Positions 5,267 to 11,501 of a stretch of DNA of 11,929 nt are shown here, piece by piece; position 1 is the first letter of the stretch; every line of letters starts with the position of its first letter. A program made the translations under genes and the position numbers. This stretch comes from an uncultured Actinomycetes bacterium. GTDB taxonomy: Bacteria > Actinomycetota > Thermoleophilia > Solirubrobacterales > Solirubrobacteraceae. A model generated the notes under the pieces. That model searched no databases, was not told the DNA's origin, and saw only the letters and a list, made by a program, of their open reading frames with translations. The stretch is taken from contig CALAQT010000397.1 of NCBI GenBank assembly GCA_937888775.1, positions 1 through 11,929 on the forward strand, written 5' to 3'.

Positions 5267-6748
5267 ATGGATGCTGTACGTAGCGCGGCAGGCGCGCTGG
5301 GGTTGACCGGTGACGCACTGGGGCGGCGCCGGACACGGGGCAGAAAAATCGATAGGAGCGAGGCCTCAGCGGCGGCCCATCGCCAGCTGCTGTGGTTGAT
5401 CGCGGTGGCTGCGGGATCTGGTTCGATCCTCGCGGTCGAATTCCTCCATCCGGTTGCCCATGCGGCGCCGACGCTCCGAGCGACGGTGGAGACCGTGATC
5501 ACGCTGTGCGCCCTCACCGGCGGCTGGCTGTTGCACGCACAGTTCCGGCGCACGCGCAAGCTCCGCGATCTGATCCTGATGGGCACTTTCCTGAGCTTGG
5601 CGCTGCTCGACCTCTCCTCGTATGCCCTGCCAGCCAGCCTGGGGCTCCACGCCGGCCGGAACTTCGCCGCGGCGGTCATCTTCGGCAGCCTGTTCGTGGC
5701 GGGGATGTTCGTCGCGGCTGCCCGCACTCCGCCCGAGAGCCAGCTACGTAGCCAGGGGCGTCCCGAGGCGACCGTCGTCGCCCTTAGCGTCGGCGCCATT
5801 GCGCTGGCACAGCTCGGTGGCCTCCTGATGCAAACCCAGCTGGCGGTCGCGAGGAATCATCCACTTGTTGGCACCGCGGTAGCGACGGGGAAGCCTCTTG
5901 CCGTGATCGGCGTGCTGATCGCGTCAGGCCTGTTCCTCTACGCCATGCTGGTGTTCGCCCGGCGCGAGCGGATCGAGCGGACCGGCGTGAACATCCTGCT
6001 GGCCGGTGCCCTCATCCTGCTGGCCGTCGCGCGCTTGTACTACCTCGCGATGCCCGTCCATGCACCAGGCTGGATCGACACGCGTGAGGCCCTGCGACTG
6101 CTGGGCCTCGTGCTGGTGATGGCCGCCGCGGTGCAACAGGAGCTGAAGGTCCGCGGCGACCTGGCCAGGGCGGCCGCGCTGACGGAGCGGCGTCGGCTCG
6201 CCCGGGACCTCCACGACGGCCTCGCCCAGGACCTGGCGTTCATCGCCGCACACGGTGCCCAGATCTCCGGACCCTCTGGCGAGGAGCATCCGGTGGCGAT
6301 CGCGGCACGGCGGGCACTCGCGATCTCACGCGGGATGATCAGCGAGTTGTCGGACTGTGAGAACACGAGCTCGCACGATGCCCTGGAGGCGCTCGCGTTC
6401 GAACTCGGCAACCGGTTCGGGATTGTGATCGGCATCGACTCCCCGGGCGAGGCAGAGCTCGCCCCTCATCAACGGGACGATGTCCTGAGGATCGTGCGGG
6501 AAGCCATTGCCAACGCGGTCCGCCATGGCGGCGCTCGGAGCATCAGCGTGGCGCTGCGGCGTTCCCCGGAGGGCGTCGTGGTGCGGATTCGCGACGACGG
6601 CCGCGGAATCGCGCAGGCGACTCCGGGCGCTTACCGGGAAGGCTTTGGCCTGCGCAGCATGCGGGAGCGCGCCTCGGCGCTCGGCGGCTACCTGACGGTC
6701 CGCGAACGGACTCGTGGAGGTACGGAGCTCGAGGTGGTGATGCCGTGA
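5267..6748 (+). CDS. NarL-family membrane sensor histidine kinase
   Basis: A 493-residue two-component sensor. The N-terminal 300 residues hold about eight hydrophobic spans and no obvious extracytoplasmic domain (spans near 40-60, 70-90, 100-122, 132-152, 168-190, 208-232, 240-262 and 275-292), so it probably senses within the membrane. Then come HisKA_3, with phospho-acceptor His316 in RRLARDLHDGLAQDLAFI, and HATPase, with N-box Asn416 (REAIANAVRHGG), DDGRG (443-447) and GFGLRSMRERA. All catalytic motifs are intact. I chose the ATG at 5267, preceded by GGGGGG at 5251-5256; the frame opens earlier at a TTG (5168), but that part looks non-coding. The stop overlaps the next regulator (GTGA), pointing to one transcript. 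Its likely partner is the canonical regulator at 7778-8449, since the overlapping one lacks a phosphorylatable Asp (inference). Confidence 0.93.
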   Translation: MDAVRSAAGALGLTGDALGRRRTRGRKIDRSEASAAAHRQLLWLIAVAAGSGSILAVEFLHPVAHAAPTLRATVETVITLCALTGGWLLHAQFRRTRKLRDLILMGTFLSLALLDLSSYALPASLGLHAGRNFAAAVIFGSLFVAGMFVAAARTPPESQLRSQGRPEATVVALSVGAIALAQLGGLLMQTQLAVARNHPLVGTAVATGKPLAVIGVLIASGLFLYAMLVFARRERIERTGVNILLAGALILLAVARLYYLAMPVHAPGWIDTREALRLLGLVLVMAAAVQQELKVRGDLARAAALTERRRLARDLHDGLAQDLAFIAAHGAQISGPSGEEHPVAIAARRALAISRGMISELSDCENTSSHDALEALAFELGNRFGIVIGIDSPGEAELAPHQRDDVLRIVREAIANAVRHGGARSISVALRRSPEGVVVRIRDDGRGIAQATPGAYREGFGLRSMRERASALGGYLTVRERTRGGTELEVVMP

Positions 6749-7380
6749 GGCGCCCGCGGTTGCTGATCGCCAATCACGCCCCTACGCGCGTAGGGATCCG
6801 GATGGCGCTCGAAGGCGAAGTGGAGGTCTGCGCGGAGGCCGGCGACGCCGAGCAGGCGATCCGGGCGGCGATGCGCGAGCAACCCGATGTGAGCCTGGTG
6901 GGGCGCGAGATTCCGGGCGGAGGGCTCGCCGCGGTACGGGGCATCTGCCGCGCCGCTCCCGCCTCCGCCGTGGTGATGCTCGCAGCCGTCTCTGATCCTG
7001 ATGACCTACTGGAGAGCGTGCGCGCGGGGGCGATCGGATACATCCCCGGGGCTCTCCGTGCCGACCCGCTGCGCAGGGTCATCAGTGCGGTGGCTGCCAA
7101 CGAAGCGGCGGTTTCGCGCTCGATGGTGCTCGATCTGCTGATGGAGCTCCGGAGCGGTGGCGGTGTTAACGGCGGCCTGACCAGCCGCGAGTCTCAGGTT
7201 CTCGGCATGTTGCGACGTGGCCATTCGACCACGTCGATCGCGGAGCGCCTGCAGATCGCGCCGGTCACGGTCCGCCGGCACGTCTCCGAGCTCGTGCGCA
7301 AGCTGGGTGTTGACGACCGCTCCGGCTTGATCGCCCCGGATTCGCGCCCGTTGACGGCCGTCTCCGGCAACGGTAACTGA
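6745..7380 (+). CDS. LuxR/NarL-type regulator with degenerate (unphosphorylatable) receiver domain
   Basis: A 211-residue protein: a receiver-like domain (about 1-125), a linker, and an intact LuxR HTH (about 145-196, LTSRESQVLGMLRRGHSTTSIAERL then PVTVRRHVSELVRKLG). Alignment by eye to the canonical regulator at 7778-8449 shows every key receiver residue replaced: the acidic pair is Ala9-Asn10 (LIANH for VVDDH), the phospho-Asp is Gly53 (LVGREIP for LMDLRMP), the switch Thr is Ala80, and the Lys is Gly102 (YIPGAL for FLVKDA). The overall fold signals are kept, so this is not a decayed gene. Such atypical regulators work without phosphorylation or bind ligands. It starts with a GTG overlapping the kinase stop. 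It may act as a constitutive partner, decoy or heterodimer subunit; this is inferred. Confidence 0.92.
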   Translation: MRRPRLLIANHAPTRVGIRMALEGEVEVCAEAGDAEQAIRAAMREQPDVSLVGREIPGGGLAAVRGICRAAPASAVVMLAAVSDPDDLLESVRAGAIGYIPGALRADPLRRVISAVAANEAAVSRSMVLDLLMELRSGGGVNGGLTSRESQVLGMLRRGHSTTSIAERLQIAPVTVRRHVSELVRKLGVDDRSGLIAPDSRPLTAVSGNGN

Positions 7381-7406
7381 GCGTCCCGGCTTACCCGTGC
7401 ACCCAA

Positions 7407-7426
7407 CGCGCGGGTCCTGAACGGCT
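7407..7426 (+). repeat. Near copy of the 5047-5064 element downstream of the atypical regulator
   Basis: CGCGCGGGTC (7407-7416), C, then TGAACGGCT matches CGCGCGGGTC (5047-5056) then TGAACGCT with two single-base insertions. Both copies are intergenic: one upstream of the kinase, one between the atypical regulator and the small ORF. It could be a promoter or operator for the small gene, or a dispersed repeat. No full palindrome is present here. Confidence 0.4.
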
Positions 7427-7494
7427 CACCGGGCCATGCGGCTCATTGCCTCCGTTTCGCCGCGCAGCGACGATGGTGGCTTCGGGTCCTCCCA

Positions 7495-7764
7495 ATGACC
7501 CACGCACTCGATTCCCCACCGATTCCCAATCACTTAGAGTTAGAGGCCGCGCTGGAAGCATGCTGCGGCGGACTCATGACGCTCCAGGTTGCTCGCATCA
7601 ATCTCTCGAACGCTGACGTCGATCTCAAGGAGGCCGAGGAGGACATCAGTCGCGCGATCGAGTCGCTGCAGCGCGTGATCGAACAGCTGCGCGCGGCCGG
7701 GGCCGGGGCCGGGGCCCCGACGCTCGCGCTCGGTTTTGTAATCGCGCCGGAGGATGGGCGGTAG
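7495..7764 (+). CDS. Small helical protein of unknown function
   Basis: An 89-residue ORF I do not recognise. Residues about 15-66 read as continuous amphipathic helix rich in Leu, Glu and Asp (LELEAALEACC, then DVDLKEAEEDISRAIESLQRVIEQLRAA). This suggests a coiled coil or helical dimer, and recalls the dimerisation helices of histidine kinases without any catalytic part. Two adjacent Cys (with CCGG) lie near residues 23-26. An AGAGAG stretch follows, encoded by a GGGGCC repeat. Codon use in the second half fits the neighbouring genes, but there is no clear Shine-Dalgarno before the ATG. It lies 114 bases after the atypical regulator and converges with the canonical regulator, 13 bases between stops. 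It might modulate the two-component proteins, but nothing in the sequence shows that. Confidence 0.55.
   Translation: MTHALDSPPIPNHLELEAALEACCGGLMTLQVARINLSNADVDLKEAEEDISRAIESLQRVIEQLRAAGAGAGAPTLALGFVIAPEDGR
7695..7716 (+). repeat. GGGGCC hexanucleotide tandem repeat
   Basis: GGCC followed by three exact GGGGCC units, coding for alternating Ala-Gly in the small protein. Such a tract can slip in replication, and its G-runs could form secondary structure. It lies just before the convergent gene ends. Confidence 0.7.
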
Positions 7765-7777
7765 GGCGCGGCCCCGG

Positions 7778-8449
7778 CTATTCCAGGTGGCGGCGGACCG
7801 CGAAAATCGCAGCCTGAATCCGGTTCGGCAGGCCGAGCTTCGCGAGGATGTTGGAGACGTGATTCTTGGCCGTCCGGGGGCTTATGTTCAGCGCCTCGGC
7901 GATCTCCGCGTTCTCCATTCCGCGCGCAATCAGCCGCAGCACGTCGAGCTCCCTCGGCGAGAGATCGTCGATCGGTCCGAGCTCCGACACAGTCTCGGTC
8001 TCCGCCTGGCGAACCGCACCCAGCACGGCGTCGGCGGCTCGGGGAGAGAGCCATGCGGCGCCCTGGGCGGCGGCCCGGACCGCCACCACGATGTCGTCCA
8101 CAGGAGCATCCTTGACCAGGAACCCACACGCGCCCGCACGCACCGCGTCTGCCACGTCGCCATCCTCGGAGGCGACCGTCAAGGCGACGACTCGCGTGGA
8201 GGGATGGCTGGCCATGATCGCGCGGGTCGCCTCGGCGCCCTCCAGATCCGGCATCCGAAGGTCCATCAGGACGACGTCGGGCGAGAGCTCCTGCGCCAGA
8301 CGAACTCCCATCCTGCCACCGGATGCCTGGGCAACGACCTCGATGTCCATGTGCGAGCCCAGCAGCGACGCGAGCCCCGTCCGAAACAGGTCATGGTCGT
8401 CGACCACAAGCACCCGGATAATCCCCACGTGCTCAGGTTGAGCGTTCAT
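7778..8449 (-). CDS. NarL/FixJ-type response regulator (canonical receiver + LuxR HTH)
   Basis: A 223-residue regulator. The receiver domain (about 11-130) has the full set of residues: Asp17-Asp18 (VLVVDDHD), phospho-acceptor Asp63 (VVLMDLRMP), Thr91 and Lys113 (GFLVKDAP). The LuxR-type HTH (about 160-215) reads LSPRELDVLRLIARGMENAEIAEAL then SPRTAKNHVSNILAKLG. I chose the ATG at 8449, preceded by a GGGGGG ribosome site with eight bases between; the TTG directly before it is less likely. It is transcribed toward the kinase block and ends 13 bases from the small ORF. It is the only phosphorylatable regulator in the window, so it is the likely output of the kinase at 5267-6748. A perfect CGTTCA-N6-TGAACG palindrome lies about 170 bases upstream and could be its target. 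Confidence 0.95.
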   Translation of the reverse strand: MNAQPEHVGIIRVLVVDDHDLFRTGLASLLGSHMDIEVVAQASGGRMGVRLAQELSPDVVLMDLRMPDLEGAEATRAIMASHPSTRVVALTVASEDGDVADAVRAGACGFLVKDAPVDDIVVAVRAAAQGAAWLSPRAADAVLGAVRQAETETVSELGPIDDLSPRELDVLRLIARGMENAEIAEALNISPRTAKNHVSNILAKLGLPNRIQAAIFAVRRHLE

Positions 8450-8618
8450 CAATACTGCCCCCCGTCATTGGCCCTACGACACATAAGGCATCCTGTCCGT
8501 TCTTCAAACCGCGTGGTCTTGGCCACCACCGAAGGCGTTCCCAAGCTCCAGTCGGTTCTCAGAGTGTAGATCAGCACGGAAGCCGCGAAAAGTGAATTCC
8601 GGCACACCAGCTCTGCGG

Positions 8619-8640
8619 GCCGTTCATGACGTTGAACGGC
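8619..8640. promoter_or_regulatory. Palindromic operator candidate CGTTCA-N6-TGAACG (copy 2)
   Basis: GCCGTTCA (8619-8626), a six-base spacer, then TGAACGGC (8633-8640): perfect 8-bp arms. The core pattern and spacing are identical to 5022-5039. It sits in the 271-base spacer between the divergent response regulator and aminotransferase genes, 81 bases before the aminotransferase start. The right arm overlaps a TTGAAC that could act as a -35, but no good -10 follows at 17 bases. On the other strand a weak TTGAAG (8502-8507)/TATGTG (8480-8485) pair may serve the regulator. Confidence 0.5.
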
Positions 8641-8720
8641 GCATGGGCGGCGCGCCCTATTCCTAGGACGCCCCGTGACTGGCATAAGTTCCCTTGGCAA
8701 GGACAACCAAGGGGCGAATC

Positions 8721-9863
8721 GTGGAAGCACGACTACTTGCGCAGCCGCGTCAGCGCAGGGTGCGCTTTGTGGCGCTGGAGCGTCAGCACGCACGAATCGA
8801 AGGTGAATTGCATGGGGCGTTTACGAGACTGATGTGCTCGAGCGCGTTCACGCTCGGAGTGGAGCTGGAGCGCTTCGAGTCGGACTTCGCCGAGTACTGC
8901 GGCGTTGATCACTGCATCGGCGTGGGGTCGGGCACAGCAGCGCTGGCGCTGACGCTTCAGGCATACGGGATCGGGCCCGGACACGAGGTGATCGTGCCGG
9001 CGCACACGTTCATCGCATCGGCGCTGGCCGTCGCCCACGTCGGCGCCACGCCCGTCCTGTGCGATGTCGAGGAGGGCACCGGCCTTATCGACCCGGATGC
9101 TGCGCGAGCCTGTGTGGGGCCCCGTACGGCCGCGATCCTGGCGGTTCACCTGTACGGGCAGACGTGCGACATGGACGCGATCCACCGATTCGCCAAGCCG
9201 CATGGCTTGCTCGTTCTGGAGGACGCGGCACAGGCGCACGGCGCCCTCTACCGGGGACGCCGCGCGGGTTCGCTCGGGGCGGCGGCCGCGTTCTCGTTCT
9301 ACCCAAGCAAGAACCTGGGCGCACTCGGGGATGGGGGCGCCGTTTGCACGGATGACGATGTGCTCGCGGCACGGCTGCGCCGGCTGCGCCATCTCGGTCA
9401 ACGGGCTAAGGGCGAACACGTCGAGCTCGGCTACAACGAGCGCCTGGACGCGCTTCAGGCGGCGCTGCTGCGGGTCAAGCTTCCGTACCTCGACGGCTGG
9501 AACGAGTCGCGGCGCAAGCACGCCGAGTGTTACGGCGAGCTGCTGCCCGCTGAGCTTCGGACGCTCGAGGAGCGACCGGAGAGCCCGTGCATCTTCCACC
9601 TCTATCCGGTCCGGGTCCACGATCGTGACGCGGTAGCGGCGAGGCTGGGCCGGCAGGCGATCGAAACCGGCGTCCACTACGCGCCTGCCGTGCACGGACA
9701 TCCGATGTGGACTGGGAGAAGCATTCGCCATGGGGAGCTGCCACAGGCAGAGGCATGGGCTGCGGAAGAGCTCTCGCTCCCGATGCACCCTGACCTGCAA
9801 CCCGAGGAGATCGAGCGTGTGGCATCGGCTGTGCACTCGGTCGTCTCCGCCGCGATCGCTTGA
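8721..9863 (+). CDS. DegT/DnrJ/EryC1/StrS-family PLP-dependent sugar aminotransferase
   Basis: A 380-residue fold-type I aminotransferase. It transfers an amino group from glutamate or glutamine to a keto group on a nucleotide-linked sugar in the cytoplasm. Visible landmarks: GSGTAALALTLQAYGIGPGHEVIVPAHTFIASA in two parts (about 70-103), Asp168 in LEDAAQAHGA, which binds the PLP ring, and Lys197 in FYPSKNLGALGDGGAV, the Schiff-base lysine. Length matches the family (370-400). I chose the GTG at 8721 because AAGGGG (8709-8714) lies six bases upstream; a TTG at 8694 in frame has no such site. Twelve bases separate it from the Gfo/Idh/MocA oxidoreductase. That pairing recalls WbpB/WbpE (3-oxidation then 3-amination of UDP-sugar acids), but the acetyltransferase and other pathway genes are not here. 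The exact sugar is unknown. Confidence 0.93.
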   Translation: MEARLLAQPRQRRVRFVALERQHARIEGELHGAFTRLMCSSAFTLGVELERFESDFAEYCGVDHCIGVGSGTAALALTLQAYGIGPGHEVIVPAHTFIASALAVAHVGATPVLCDVEEGTGLIDPDAARACVGPRTAAILAVHLYGQTCDMDAIHRFAKPHGLLVLEDAAQAHGALYRGRRAGSLGAAAAFSFYPSKNLGALGDGGAVCTDDDVLAARLRRLRHLGQRAKGEHVELGYNERLDALQAALLRVKLPYLDGWNESRRKHAECYGELLPAELRTLEERPESPCIFHLYPVRVHDRDAVAARLGRQAIETGVHYAPAVHGHPMWTGRSIRHGELPQAEAWAAEELSLPMHPDLQPEEIERVASAVHSVVSAAIA

Positions 9864-9875
9864 GGAGGCGCCGCA

Positions 9876-10982
9876 ATGCTGCTGCCGATCACGTCAATAA
9901 ACAACGATCAGTCTCTGCCGACTCAGCCCGTCGGCGTCGCAGTCGTGGGGCTGGGCTACTGGGGGCCGAACCTGCTCCGGGTCCTGTCAGAGAACCCCGA
10001 TGTCGAGGTCCGCTGGATCTGTGACCTGGACCGCGAGCGCCTACAGCGCTACCGCCGGCGTTACCCGAGCGCGCGGGTAACAACGAACTACGACCGGGTG
10101 CTGGCCGACCCCGAGGTCGACGCGGTGATCGTGGCCACGCCCGTTCACACGCACTACGACCTGGCGCTCCAGGCGCTCCAGGCGGGCAAGCACGCGTTCG
10201 TCGAGAAGCCGCTGGCGCCTTCGAGCGCCATGGCCGACGATCTGGCCGGGCTGGCCAAGGACAACGACCGGATCCTCATGTGCGGCCACACTTTCATCTA
10301 CAGCCCGCCGGTCCGGGCCGTGAAGCGCATGGTCCAGGACGGGACCCTGGGGGACATCTACTTCATCTCTTCGAGCCGCGTCAACCTGGGCCTCCATCAG
10401 CGGGACGTGAGCGTGATCTGGGACCTCGGGCCGCACGACTTCTCGATCCTCCTGTACTGGCTGAGTGAGCTACCGGTCAGCGTGCGTGCGATCGGCCGTG
10501 ACTCGATCGTCAAGGGGATCGCCGATGTGGCGTTCATCTCGATGACCTTCGCTTCCGGGATCGTCGCCAACGTCGAGCTCAGCTGGCTGGCTCCCAGCAA
10601 GCTCCGCCGTACGGTGCTCGTTGGTAGCGAGCGGATGGTGATCTACGACGACGGGGCCAGTGAGCCGGTCCGCCTGTTCGACCGCGGCGTCGTGTATCAG
10701 GATCCGGAAACCTTCGGCGAGTACCACCTCTCGTATCGGAGCGGTGACATCCTGTCGCCGAAGATCGAGTCGCACGAACCACTGGGGCTCGAACTATCAG
10801 ATTTCGTCAGAGCCATCCGCGAGGACGATCGGATGGAATTTCACACTGCCCTGGCGCGCAGTGTCGTGCGTATGGTCGAAGCGGCCGATCGCTCACTCGT
10901 GCACGGGGGAAGCGAAATGCTACTAGACCACGCCGACGTCGGCGATCAGCTGGCTGCGCGCCGCGAGCTCGCTTTCGCGTGA
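9876..10982 (+). CDS. Gfo/Idh/MocA-family NAD(P)-dependent sugar oxidoreductase
   Basis: A 368-residue dehydrogenase. The N-terminal Rossmann domain starts with VAVVGLGYWG (about 21-30). EKPL with catalytic Lys111 follows, and the C-terminal domain carries WDLGPHDFSILLYWL, where His187 is the usual general acid/base. The family oxidises or reduces a sugar hydroxyl/keto group; WlbA/WbpB-type members make the 3-keto UDP-sugar used by a DegT-family aminotransferase, which is exactly the upstream gene. The start is the ATG at 9876, with AGGAGG at 9863-9868 overlapping the upstream stop, a strong ribosome site that implies co-expression. A GC-rich hairpin follows the stop by 18 bases. The match to WlbA/WbpB rests on family and pairing; other nucleotide-sugar or inositol substrates are possible. 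Confidence 0.92.
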   Translation: MLLPITSINNDQSLPTQPVGVAVVGLGYWGPNLLRVLSENPDVEVRWICDLDRERLQRYRRRYPSARVTTNYDRVLADPEVDAVIVATPVHTHYDLALQALQAGKHAFVEKPLAPSSAMADDLAGLAKDNDRILMCGHTFIYSPPVRAVKRMVQDGTLGDIYFISSSRVNLGLHQRDVSVIWDLGPHDFSILLYWLSELPVSVRAIGRDSIVKGIADVAFISMTFASGIVANVELSWLAPSKLRRTVLVGSERMVIYDDGASEPVRLFDRGVVYQDPETFGEYHLSYRSGDILSPKIESHEPLGLELSDFVRAIREDDRMEFHTALARSVVRMVEAADRSLVHGGSEMLLDHADVGDQLAARRELAFA

Positions 10983-11000
10983 CCGGCGCCGCGAGTTCGC

Positions 11001-11034
11001 CCGGTCGGGGTCTTCCCCCTTGGGCCCCGACCGG
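11001..11034 (+). terminator. Strong hairpin closing the sugar operon
   Basis: Perfect 10-bp arms CCGGTCGGGG (11001-11010) and CCCCGACCGG (11025-11034) enclose a 14-base loop, 18 bases after the oxidoreductase stop. No T-tract follows, as is common for high-GC actinobacterial terminators. Confidence 0.65.
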
Positions 11035-11053
11035 GGGGTAGCCCCCAGCGCTA

Positions 11054-11074
11054 GCGCGCGACGCCCTCGCGCGC
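11054..11074. repeat. Second GC hairpin between sugar operon and SRP RNA
   Basis: GCGCGCG (11054-11060) and CGCGCGC (11068-11074) form perfect 7-bp arms with a 7-base loop. It could back up the preceding terminator. The remaining bases to 11125 show no gene. Confidence 0.4.
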
Positions 11075-11125
11075 ACGAGGCCCCCGGCGCCCCAGCACTA
11101 GGCAGCGCCGCCGCGCAGGAACCAC

Positions 11126-11131
11126 TAGGAT
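11126..11131 (+). promoter_or_regulatory. -10 box of the SRP RNA promoter
   Basis: TAGGAT ends six bases before 11138, the predicted 5' end of the SRP RNA (first base of its terminal helix), which is the expected spacing to a transcription start. No good TTGACA-like -35 is seen 17 bases upstream. Confidence 0.5.
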
Positions 11132-11137
11132 CAACGA

Positions 11138-11411
11138 CGGACCGTGCTAGGCGGGGTGCTAGCGGTGCCCTGTACCCGTAATCCGCTCTAGCGGGGCTGA
11201 ATCCCCTCCCAAGGGGCTAGAGGCCCGAGGTCAGCGCCTCGTTTGTGGCGGTGATGGTTCGGTCCCGTAACGATGTAGGCCCGTGAACCAGGTCAGGTCC
11301 GGAAGGAAGCAGCCTTAAGCGGTCACCTCCAGGCGTTACGGGAGTGCCGAACCGGAGTCAGAAAGGTGGCAGCGCCTCGGATCCCGGCTTCGACGGAGGG
11401 TGCACGGTCCG
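11138..11411 (+). ncRNA. ffs: Signal recognition particle RNA, long bacterial form with Alu domain
   Basis: About 274 nt. This RNA is the scaffold of the SRP, which pairs with Ffh and targets nascent membrane and secreted proteins. The S-domain loop GGTCAGGTCCGGAAGGAAGC (from 11291) is near-universal. Upstream, the Alu-domain segments CCGTGCTAGGCGGGG, TAGCGGTGCCCTGTACCCG and AATCCGCTCTAGCGGGGC closely match the Bacillus subtilis scRNA as I remember it, as does the 3' end GGAGGGTGCACGGT. The ends pair exactly: CGGACCGTGC (11138-11147) with GCACGGTCCG (11402-11411). Long-range pairs GGTTCGG/CCGAACC (11256-11262, 11347-11353) and TCCCGTAACG/CGTTACGGGA (11263-11272, 11334-11343) form the central stem. 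A TTTTCTT run follows the 3' end. It lies upstream of dnaX, a common order. Confidence 0.96.
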
Positions 11412-11424
11412 CTTTTCTTGAGCC

Positions 11425-11444
11425 CCTGCGCCCATCGGCGCAGG
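11425..11444 (+). terminator. Hairpin between SRP RNA and dnaX
   Basis: CCTGCGCC (11425-11432), loop CATC, GGCGCAGG (11437-11444): perfect 8-bp stem. It lies just after the SRP RNA and the short T-rich run at 11413-11419. It probably ends SRP RNA transcription, though no T-tract follows this stem. Confidence 0.5.
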
Positions 11445-11486
11445 CGAGGAGCCGGACCCGCCGTCGAGAGCCGCACCCTTCGTCAC

Positions 11487-11492
11487 TAGACT
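11487..11492 (+). promoter_or_regulatory. Possible -10 box of dnaX, near-leaderless start
   Basis: TAGACT ends nine bases before the dnaX GTG. If used, the transcript would begin within about three bases of the start codon. There is no good Shine-Dalgarno (only GAAAG), which fits a leaderless or near-leaderless mRNA. The -35 region is not recognisable. Confidence 0.3.
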
Positions 11493-11501
11493 CGAAAGCC
11501 C

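Noticed and set aside
5067..5306. Plus-strand ORF of about 80 codons before the kinase
   Set aside because: AT-rich with rare codons unlike its neighbours. It overlaps the kinase start and covers the repeat-rich promoter region.
8733..9836. Minus-strand ORF of 367 codons
   Set aside because: It mirrors the aminotransferase gene, which has complete PLP motifs.
11047..11493. Dense CTAG tetranucleotides, considered as a separate repeat system or tRNA remnants
   Set aside because: Most of them fall in the conserved Alu domain of the SRP RNA or its promoter. No tRNA cloverleaf could be drawn.
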